DNA of 64,000 nucleotides from Arcicella aquatica (GTDB taxonomy: Bacteria; Bacteroidota; Bacteroidia; Cytophagales; Spirosomataceae), in assembly GCF_034928825.1 (NCBI RefSeq), contig NZ_JAYFUL010000008.1, forward strand, positions 112,276 to 176,275, given 5' to 3'. The notes below the pieces were generated by a model that was not told the origin of the DNA, did no database searches, and worked only from the letters and a program-made list of their open reading frames with translations. This document shows positions 42,865 to 49,990 of the stretch, piece after piece. A program made the position numbers and the translations under genes. Each line of letters opens with the position of its first letter. The first letter of the stretch is position 1.

Positions 42865-43294
42865 TGTATTACTTTATTATTAATTAGTGATTTAATTGAT
42901 TTTGTCAGCATAAAAGTAATTTCTGTGATTACTCTTAACACTTAGTGTGTTACTGAAACTAATCTTCTAATATCTAAAGTAATAATTTATTTTTAATAAT
43001 TAAAAGGGATGTAGGAAGATGGGACTCAAAATCCATCTACCTCTCTTGGCGTATTAGGGGTTGTTACTTTTTATTTTTGCTACTCTTTTTTTAATAAGCC
43101 CCTTCCTTTCTATTAGCTGGTGACTTAAGTCACCAGCTAATAGAAAGGAAGGGGTATTAACAGACTTTTGCTTGGCTTAGTATTTCACTACGTCAAGGTG
43201 AACTGCAATGTTACATTGCAAAAATGCAACGCATTTTATAAGTTTGTTAAGTTGCGGACTCGGCGTACTATTCAAATTTGAACTATTAGAAATA
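42865..43294. other. Divergent intergenic region with a perfect 56-bp palindrome
   Basis: About 430 bases between two divergent small genes. The only structured content is the palindrome at 43099-43154. The frame of the next gene is open up to 43208, but that extension contains no family-like sequence. Confidence 0.5.
43099..43154. repeat. Dispersed palindrome, copy 5: perfect 56 bp
   Basis: A perfect palindrome of 56 bp centred at 43126.5, centre GGTGACTTAAGTCACC, outer arms beginning CCCCTTCC and ending GGAAGGGG. It lies between divergent genes, so a shared terminator role does not explain it. Confidence 0.92.
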
Positions 43295-43852
43295 ATGATA
43301 ATACTTACTGATAAAGATTTAGAAATTTTAGTAAACAATTCTCTTTCTAATCGTGAAGAAATATACAACAAAATACATTTTAAAGTCTCTTTTGAGGAAT
43401 TTAAACAAATCTTATTTTCACTAAAAGATGATGTTGAGCATATTGATTTATTTTCTATTATTTATTGGCTTTTACCTCATTCCATGAGTAAAAATGAATT
43501 TGAAGAATTAAACACCATTTTTTTAAAAGAGAAATGGCATAATGGTCATGATGATATGGTTGGAATGTTTCAAGTTTATTTCTATGATAATCCTAAAAAT
43601 ATTGATACAATTTTGCATATAATGAATGATTTACCTGAATTTTATAGATATGATACTTGTTTAAAACACCCCTTTATTCGCAAGTGCATTTATGCTATTG
43701 GTGCACAGCCAGAACCTTATAATATACAAGCGTTAGAAGCTTTGCTAGAAAAGGAAACAGAAGAAGAGCTTATAGAATATTTAGAAGAACAGATTGAAAC
43801 AAGAAAAACTGATGGGCGTTGGGAAGCGAGGAGACCAAGGAGTGATTATTAA
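43295..43852 (+). CDS. Hypothetical acidic protein
   Basis: A 185-residue soluble, helical protein (MIILTDKDLEILVNNSL to RRPRSDY). Hydrophobic-charged periodicity suggests HEAT-like helices, with acidic ETEEELIEYLEEQIE near the end. The ATG at 43295 was chosen over an upstream ATG at 43208 because the N-terminal extension is low-quality sequence. No family recognised. Its neighbourhood (orphan SUKH) suggests a possible immunity-type gene; that is a weak inference. Confidence 0.6.
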   Translation: MIILTDKDLEILVNNSLSNREEIYNKIHFKVSFEEFKQILFSLKDDVEHIDLFSIIYWLLPHSMSKNEFEELNTIFLKEKWHNGHDDMVGMFQVYFYDNPKNIDTILHIMNDLPEFYRYDTCLKHPFIRKCIYAIGAQPEPYNIQALEALLEKETEEELIEYLEEQIETRKTDGRWEARRPRSDY

Positions 43853-43871
43853 TAAAATTAAGTTTTGCAAT

Positions 43872-43941
43872 CATGAGTCATCCCGAATTTTGAAATCTTT
43901 AAAAACTCAATATTTTAAAAGAAAATTCGGGATGACTCGTG
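43872..43941. mobile_element. 70-bp short form of the MITE
   Basis: Bounded by the same CATGAGTCATCCCGAATTT ends (one mismatch at the right end), with only about 32 bases of AT-rich interior. It lies 19 bases after a stop codon. It is an internally deleted derivative or a minimal form that keeps only the ends. Confidence 0.82.
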
Positions 43942-43986
43942 TTTACTTTTTCAAAGGATGCCCCAGCCAAATCATTATCAAGGGCA

Positions 43987-44289
43987 TTAATAAAAGGGAA
44001 TTTCGATTAAAGCCGTTTTTATATTATTGGTATTTAATGCCATAGCCATAATTAGCAAAATGGTTACTGCATTCAGTAAATTACCTGCAAAATAGGTTTG
44101 GGGAAACAATACCAACAAACATATTGCTAATGATACTATTCCTATCGGAAAAACAAAGCCTTGGCTTAAACCGATGTCAGAGAGCATTTTAGTTTCTTCG
44201 GGTTTCATGCTCATCGTAAGAGCAGACCATGCATGTTTGGCATTTAAAAACACTGTAATGGCTATCAAGATTCCGCTAATGATTTTCAT
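43987..44289 (-). CDS. Hypothetical membrane protein
   Basis: A 100-residue protein with three membrane segments (about 3-21, 43-61 and 68-88). MKIISGILIAITVFLNAKHAWSAL resembles small DoxX-like/DUF-type inner-membrane proteins, but no family is certain. The ATG at 44289 was chosen over one at 44346 because it begins the first helix. Confidence 0.55.
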   Translation of the reverse strand: MKIISGILIAITVFLNAKHAWSALTMSMKPEETKMLSDIGLSQGFVFPIGIVSLAICLLVLFPQTYFAGNLLNAVTILLIMAMALNTNNIKTALIEIPFY

Positions 44290-44390
44290 ATTTATTGCTT
44301 TTTGTTTGATTGTAACTATAACACAAAGATTATACTTTATTAACAAAAAGTACTTGCGAAAATCAAAGGAGGATTTGCAAAAAACAAAGA

Positions 44391-44448
44391 AAAAAATAAT
44401 TCAACTAACCCCTTGCTTGAATTATTTTTTCACTGCATCAAGCAAGGG
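44391..44448 (-). terminator. Terminator region with two alternative hairpins
   Basis: AAAAAATAATTCAA (44391-44404) pairs with TTGAATTATTTTTT (44417-44430), a 14-bp stem with T runs. The bases CCCTTGCTTGA (44410-44420) also pair with TCAAGCAAGGG (44438-44448). The two stems share 44417-44420 and interleave, so both cannot form fully at once. It lies 30 bases past the stop codon of the leftward siderophore-interacting protein gene. Confidence 0.7.
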
Positions 44449-44477
44449 TAAAAAACTCATCCCTCACAATTCAACTA

Positions 44478-45203
44478 TCAAAGCCCCACCTTCCCATCTG
44501 CCCAATATGGTTGTGTATAAATGTTTTTACTAGATACACCTTTGTCTTTTAGTGCTTTCCTAAAATTTTGAATTGACTTGGCATTGCCCATCAAATAAAA
44601 AAATCCGTTCTGCCATAATTGCCAAATTTTGTCGTCCAATTTGTTTAAAGTCTCAATAGCAAACTCAGCTCTGTTGACTGATTTGGGGACGGTATCCACC
44701 ATCAATCCTAATGATTTTGGCACTTCTAATGATGTATTGTCTAGTTCTAAAATACCTAGATAATTGTTTTCACTATGATTAATTTCGTCTTTGATACTTT
44801 TAAACACGCTAATGCAAGATTCATCGCCAAAAAAGAATTGATATTTTGCTTCCTGTTTATAAATATTGAAGCCTCTTGGCAAACCAACGGTTACGTGGTC
44901 GCCTACTTTTATGTTTTCAATAAAATGGCTTCCCGGACCATTACTGTGAAGATGGAAAATCACTTCAAATATTCCTAAGTCACTATCCCATTTGCTGGGG
45001 GTGTAATTGCGGTAATTGGTTTCATCTATTCTAATGAAGATGGCTTGTCCAATTTTGAATTTCACTTGGGGAAAGTCTCCCTTAAACGTAATGATTTTTA
45101 CGTTGGGACTTGGCATGACAGTTGAAACAACGTTTACTTTGCAGATTTTACTGCTAAACGTTAATTCCATAAAGTCGCCTATTATTTTGGGTATCGACGG
45201 CAT
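44478..45203 (-). CDS. Siderophore-interacting protein (FAD-binding ferric reductase)
   Basis: A 241-residue flavoprotein of the ViuB/SIP family that reduces ferric siderophores in the cytoplasm. The FAD-binding barrel is seen with NYRNYTPSKW near 64-73 (the RxYT motif) and HSNGPGSHFIENIKVGDHVTVGLPRG, then a ferredoxin-reductase-like nucleotide domain (FFFGDESCISVF, GILELDN, YLMGNAKSIQNFRKALKDKG). It fits the TonB receptor and PepSY reductase 3-5 kb away; small orphan genes and MITEs lie between them. Confidence 0.92.
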   Translation of the reverse strand: MPSIPKIIGDFMELTFSSKICKVNVVSTVMPSPNVKIITFKGDFPQVKFKIGQAIFIRIDETNYRNYTPSKWDSDLGIFEVIFHLHSNGPGSHFIENIKVGDHVTVGLPRGFNIYKQEAKYQFFFGDESCISVFKSIKDEINHSENNYLGILELDNTSLEVPKSLGLMVDTVPKSVNRAEFAIETLNKLDDKIWQLWQNGFFYLMGNAKSIQNFRKALKDKGVSSKNIYTQPYWADGKVGL

Positions 45204-45283
45204 ATTTTTCTTGTATTAATTCTCTCACAAAATTGATACAAAAACAGCCATAAATGGTTGAATATGCCATGGAGATGATAGGA

Positions 45284-46141
45284 CTATTCACGGAATTTAT
45301 TCCGAAATCCCAAAGGAGTTTCGTTACTTATTTTTTTGAATAGCCTTGAAAAATAGGAATGGTCTTTAAAGCCTAAATGATAGGCAATTTCCTTCACTTC
45401 GTTTTCGGTATAATACAAAAGCCTTTGTGCTTCTAAAAGCATTGCATTTTGTAGCCAATAAGTAACAGATTTCCCTGTGGTTAAACTCACACAGTCGTTC
45501 AGGTGTGTAGTGCTAATGTTTAGCTCTTTGGCAAAAAAAGAAGGGCTTTCTAAAAAGTTGTTTTTAGCAATTAACTTTTTGAAATTGGTCGTAATCAATG
45601 ACGATTGATTTTTACGTTCTGGTGTAGGTATTTCTGATGATTGAAATAAATTTGAGAATTGATACACCAACGCATTAAAAAGTCCATTGATAATTTGTGT
45701 ATTGTATAACTGATTTTTGGTAAAAACACTTTTCAATAAAGCAATGTTCGCCATCAGGTCTTCTTGTAGAACTTCCTCTATTTTTTTTACTTGTTCAGAA
45801 ATCTTCAAATTTTGAAAGATTTCTGAACAAAGATTGGGAATTAAAAAGGGAGCAATACTGATAAAATATCCTGAGGAACCTGCTGATACTTGCTGGACAG
45901 CATGAATCTGAAAAGGCTTCATCAAAAGCACACTTGGAGACTCTATTTCAATATTAACGGTATCGCATTGCATCATTACAGAGCCACTTGTGATTACAAA
46001 AAAAATAAAGAAATCGTCTCGATGGACTCCTCTTTTATCCTCATGATAATCAACATCTTCTACAGACAATTTTGCAATATAAATACCTCCAATAGCTTCG
46101 CTACTTTGATTAAAAACGGGTATATCGGCTTTTATTTTCAA
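45284..46141 (-). CDS. AraC-family transcriptional regulator
   Basis: A 285-residue regulator with an N-terminal cupin-like sensing domain (about 20-110; HRDDFFIFFVITSGSVMMQCD) and two C-terminal HTH motifs (FFAKELNISTTHLNDCVSLTTGKSVTYWLQ and EVKEIAYHLGFKDHSYFSRLFKK, the AraC signature). It lies directly upstream of, and in line with, the siderophore-interacting protein gene (80-base gap) and is a likely activator of it or of the iron genes. The effector is unknown. Confidence 0.92.
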   Translation of the reverse strand: MKIKADIPVFNQSSEAIGGIYIAKLSVEDVDYHEDKRGVHRDDFFIFFVITSGSVMMQCDTVNIEIESPSVLLMKPFQIHAVQQVSAGSSGYFISIAPFLIPNLCSEIFQNLKISEQVKKIEEVLQEDLMANIALLKSVFTKNQLYNTQIINGLFNALVYQFSNLFQSSEIPTPERKNQSSLITTNFKKLIAKNNFLESPSFFAKELNISTTHLNDCVSLTTGKSVTYWLQNAMLLEAQRLLYYTENEVKEIAYHLGFKDHSYFSRLFKKISNETPLGFRNKFRE

Positions 46142-46244
46142 GGCTTTGCTGTGTTTTTGTGTTGTTGAAATCTACCTTTTCATGGCTAAAGTAATCGTTT
46201 ATTATTAAAGCTAAAAGGGAGGTGCAAAACAAAGAACATTTACG

Positions 46245-48722
46245 CTATTTCTGCATAATCAATACGCCAAAAATAGCTTGATTGATATTGAGTTTCTGCT
46301 TGGCTTGGTTACGGATAATTACAAATTCTTGTAGATTCAGCTTAGCTTTATCACTACTTACGTACTCTTTCAGGCTTTGAATATTACTGATTTTAACACC
46401 ATTGATTGTTTGAATGAGGTCTCCTTTGTTGAATCCTAATTTTGTTGCTAAGGCATCGTCCGTAAAATCAAGTAAGGCTACTCCTATTTCATCAAAACCC
46501 AGTCCATAAGCTGATAATTCGTCACCTTGGGGTTCTTTTAAACTTGTACCCATCCAAGTAAAAGCACTGTTTGGCTGTGCATGAATAAACTCAGTATTAA
46601 TATTAATAGTTGGTATTACAGGCGTTTTGGCAATGGCTTTCAAAGAAGGTTTGGTTACTCCAAAATTATCTAATGGAAAATTTACAAATCCTATTTTCAA
46701 AGCTGGTGAAGTATCTTTCACCCTAAAATCACCTTTTTCAGGGTTAACAAACATGGCATCCCCATTTAAAGAATGTTCATCACAACCGTTCTGAGCATAC
46801 CGCTTCATGTTTTCTTGATTAGATACAAAAAAGTTATAGTCTAGTTCTTTCCCCCATTTGCCATTCTGTGCAATAGATTTGTTCATAACGGCAGGCCTAT
46901 ACGCCATAAACACAATATTGTTTTTAAATACATCCCCACTGTTTTGATACCAAACGTGCGGATGTAAACTATTGTTGATAATGATATTGTTGGTAGCAAT
47001 TCTATCATAGCCTTCACGCATTTTTAGTCCGCCTCTCAACAACAAATTATTATAAATTCTGTAGCTAGTAGAACCATCGTCAAGGTCAATATCCCAACCG
47101 TGGTCACATCGCCAACGACTATTTCTTAAAATATTGGGCTCTAGTATATCCCAAAAAGGCAAAGTTGGTTCTTTGGCAACTTCTGCTACAGTTTCGTTGA
47201 TTTCTGGTGTCCAAAAGCGGTCACGTCCCCACGAGTTAAAACTTCCGTGGTCGCCTGTTTCTAAGACGGTATTAAAAATATCACAATGCTCAATGATATT
47301 CCCACCAAAAGTACCTTCGTTGATATTGATTCCAGCACGAGGTACATCATAAATGGAACAATGATTTACTCTGATTTTGTGCGAAATAGCAATATGCACT
47401 GGTGCAGTCTGTTTTTCATCACGCCCTGTCATCGTAATCAAACAGTCTTCTACTAAACAATCTTCTGGGAAATTATCGCCTTTTGGCCCTGGTGTTTTAT
47501 CCAGATGCTTAAAATCTTGATTCCCATATCTAAACAAAGGGCTTCTTACGGTAGCGGGGTCACCCACAAACGCAATTCCGTTGGCACCACTATGATGAAT
47601 ATAACAACCTTTAATGGTAATTCTACGATTATAATTATTCACAAAAATGGTGTTCCCTCCTACTTGGTCAAACTCACAATCTTTAATAGCACAGTCTTCT
47701 GCACCATTGAAAACTACGGCTCCTCCGCGATACACCGTCCAGTCTGAACGCAAGAGTGGTTCTTTGTTATCCATAAAAGTCCGAGCCGCATGGCGAAATA
47801 CAAATCCTTCAAGGCTTATTCCGCTTACAGGTTTTTCTTTAGAACCATTAAATTCAATCAAATGCCTTAGCCGAACCACCTCTACTTTTGCAGTTTTTAA
47901 ATCTGTTGTTGATGGTGGCATATAATAAAGACTATGTTCATTTTTATTATAAAACCATTCGCCCTCCACATCCAATTCCTCAAAAACATTCTCGACCATT
48001 CGATAAAGTGGGTGCATTGCTGAAGGGCGATTATTCTGCCAACCACCTTCGTATTTGAGTGTTCCATCGGGGTTCTTCCCTTGTATCACCCAGTGCATAT
48101 CACCCCATAAAGCACTGTGCATGGCATGAATATAACCACCTTCTGGATTTACCCAGTTTTGAGTACGGCTCAATATAAAAGGATTAGTGGCTACATCTGC
48201 TTTGGCGTTATGGTCTAACTCCCAAGTATCAAATACATTTTTACCCGCAACAGCGTTTGGAAAACGTGCCATTCTTTGACGAACTCCGTTGATATACAAC
48301 TGGTCGATTGCTACATTATTAGGCACTTGTGCTTTATAAATTCCCTTTTGCCAAGGTTTCCAATTTAGTTTTAGTAACAAACCTCCACTTATGATGGCTT
48401 TACCTTCATGCTCGGCTGTATATTTAATGGGTGATGTCAGGCTTTTGCTATCATCGGCAGTAAAATGAACTGTTTCGGGCAAATAGTAAATACCATCCAT
48501 AAAAATCACATTGACTGGTTTACCAGCTTGTGTTTTACGTGCTAAGGTTTGAGCTTTGGCAAAACTGGCAACTGGTTTCGCTTTTGTTCCTGCGTTTGTA
48601 TCATTGCCTTTTGGGGAAACATAAATATTTTGTCCAGCACTAAACAAAAGCGTTTTATCAGCTTGTGCATAGATTATTTGGCTACTTAATAGTAGTAATA
48701 CAATTTTTATAGTTTTCATCAA
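46245..48722 (-). CDS. Secreted right-handed beta-helix protein with C-terminal PDZ domain
   Basis: An 825-residue protein with signal peptide (about 1-20). The segment IYVSPKGNDTNAGTKAKPVASFAKAQTLA (about 33-61) is the DUF1565-type entry of parallel beta-helix enzymes, followed by repeated strand-turn units with N, G and D-rich turns (CAIKDCEFDQVGGNTIFVNN, GCYIHHSGANGIAF, HCSIYDVPRAGININEG), the beta-helix of polysaccharide lyases and glycosidases. Residues ~725-810 look like a PDZ domain (GFNKGDLIQTINGVKISNIQSLKEYV). The substrate is probably a polysaccharide, with the PDZ for protein binding. Confidence 0.85.
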   Translation of the reverse strand: MMKTIKIVLLLLSSQIIYAQADKTLLFSAGQNIYVSPKGNDTNAGTKAKPVASFAKAQTLARKTQAGKPVNVIFMDGIYYLPETVHFTADDSKSLTSPIKYTAEHEGKAIISGGLLLKLNWKPWQKGIYKAQVPNNVAIDQLYINGVRQRMARFPNAVAGKNVFDTWELDHNAKADVATNPFILSRTQNWVNPEGGYIHAMHSALWGDMHWVIQGKNPDGTLKYEGGWQNNRPSAMHPLYRMVENVFEELDVEGEWFYNKNEHSLYYMPPSTTDLKTAKVEVVRLRHLIEFNGSKEKPVSGISLEGFVFRHAARTFMDNKEPLLRSDWTVYRGGAVVFNGAEDCAIKDCEFDQVGGNTIFVNNYNRRITIKGCYIHHSGANGIAFVGDPATVRSPLFRYGNQDFKHLDKTPGPKGDNFPEDCLVEDCLITMTGRDEKQTAPVHIAISHKIRVNHCSIYDVPRAGININEGTFGGNIIEHCDIFNTVLETGDHGSFNSWGRDRFWTPEINETVAEVAKEPTLPFWDILEPNILRNSRWRCDHGWDIDLDDGSTSYRIYNNLLLRGGLKMREGYDRIATNNIIINNSLHPHVWYQNSGDVFKNNIVFMAYRPAVMNKSIAQNGKWGKELDYNFFVSNQENMKRYAQNGCDEHSLNGDAMFVNPEKGDFRVKDTSPALKIGFVNFPLDNFGVTKPSLKAIAKTPVIPTININTEFIHAQPNSAFTWMGTSLKEPQGDELSAYGLGFDEIGVALLDFTDDALATKLGFNKGDLIQTINGVKISNIQSLKEYVSSDKAKLNLQEFVIIRNQAKQKLNINQAIFGVLIMQK

Positions 48723-48790
48723 TCTTGATAATTAGCCCTTGATAGTCAACACATTATTTTAATGACATAAGGAATATTTGATGAAAAATA

Positions 48791-49699
48791 CTATTCTACT
48801 CCTTTCACTTCCATTTGTAAGGTATAAACCGATTCTGAGGCGGTAATAAATAATATTTTGCGGTCTTTGCCTCCAAAACAAATATTGCCGACCCAATTAG
48901 ACGGCACTGGAATATTAACCAATTTTACGCCTTGAGGATTATAAATGGTAACGCCTTTGCCCGTCAAATATAAATTCTCTTGGTTATCTAAGGTCATACC
49001 ATCTGAGCCCATCGGGGCAAAAAGTTGTCTATTTGCCAATGTTCCATCCGCTTGTATTTCGTATCTGTAGGTTTTGCTATCACCAATATCAGCTACATAT
49101 AAATACTTTCCGTCGGGCGTGCCAACAATACCATTGGGTCTTTTTAAATCAGCATCTACTTCTACAGGTTGACTAGCTCCTTTCGGTAAATAATATACTT
49201 TTTGCCCTTCTATATCTGGCTTTTTTCTTTCCCAGTAGTCACGTTGATAATAAGGGTCAGTAAAATAAATACCGCCTTTGCCGTCAATCCATAAATCATT
49301 CGGACCATTAGCTTGATGTCCTTTGATATTATCTAACAATACGGTTTTCTCTCCTTTTAAATTAATAGCCCATAGCTCGTTATGCTCGTCGGCACAGGAG
49401 ATAATGTTACCTTTTTTATCGAAATACAAGCCATTAGAACGCCCCGACTTTTCCATAAAAAGGGTCAATTTACCATCAGTGCTATACTTCCAAATTTTAT
49501 CATTTGGCTGGTCGGTAAAATAGATATTACCTTTTTTATCGACTGCTGGGCCTTCGGTAAAAGTAAATTGTTTGGAAACTTGCACTAACACAGCCCCTTT
49601 TTGAATGAGATTCAAAGAAGAAATATCATCATTCGACTGTGCCAATAATAATTGATTCGACAACAAGAGTACAGCAAGAATATGGCTAAACTTTATCAT
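48791..49699 (-). CDS. SMP-30/gluconolactonase-like secreted protein
   Basis: A 302-residue beta-propeller protein with a signal peptide (about 1-20). SGRSNGLYFDKKGNIISCADEHNELWAI, NGPNDLWIDGKGGIYFTDPYY and RPNGIVGTPDGKYLYVADIGDSKTYRY are the SMP-30/LRE family marks, with metal-binding N and D positions. It acts as a lactonase or sugar-acid hydrolase in known members. It lies 68 bases before the beta-helix gene on the same strand and is probably co-transcribed with it. Confidence 0.92.
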   Translation of the reverse strand: MIKFSHILAVLLLSNQLLLAQSNDDISSLNLIQKGAVLVQVSKQFTFTEGPAVDKKGNIYFTDQPNDKIWKYSTDGKLTLFMEKSGRSNGLYFDKKGNIISCADEHNELWAINLKGEKTVLLDNIKGHQANGPNDLWIDGKGGIYFTDPYYQRDYWERKKPDIEGQKVYYLPKGASQPVEVDADLKRPNGIVGTPDGKYLYVADIGDSKTYRYEIQADGTLANRQLFAPMGSDGMTLDNQENLYLTGKGVTIYNPQGVKLVNIPVPSNWVGNICFGGKDRKILFITASESVYTLQMEVKGVE

Positions 49700-49724
49700 A
49701 TATTTTTGGATTGTTAATACTAAA

Positions 49725-49754
49725 AAAGCAAGTTACAGATTTGCAACTTGCTTT
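49725..49754 (-). terminator. Hairpin between the DUF262 and SMP-30 genes
   Basis: AAAGCAAGTT (49725-49734) pairs with AACTTGCTTT (49745-49754); on the minus strand a T run follows. It lies about 240 bases past the DUF262 stop and just before the SMP-30 start, so it separates the two units. Confidence 0.6.
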
Positions 49755-49990
49755 CTGGAAAGATTTGTATGGTTTGGAAAAATCATTAAGGGAAAAATTG
49801 CGGATTTGAAGGCAGGGTTTGTATTTTATTGAGCGTTTCAAGTCGAAAAAGGCTTATAACAGCAAAGAAAGTGGCGAATTTATAGCACTAATGTTCAATC
49901 GAAAAAATGCACTTGAATCTACCTCTAAACTGTCATAGAAGCACGTCACCCGCCATTGAGCCAAACACCTGTTATGACCAATACTTCTGG

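Noticed and set aside
44174..44533. 119-codon plus-strand frame
   Set aside because: It lies opposite the small membrane protein and runs through the hairpin region into the siderophore-interacting protein gene.
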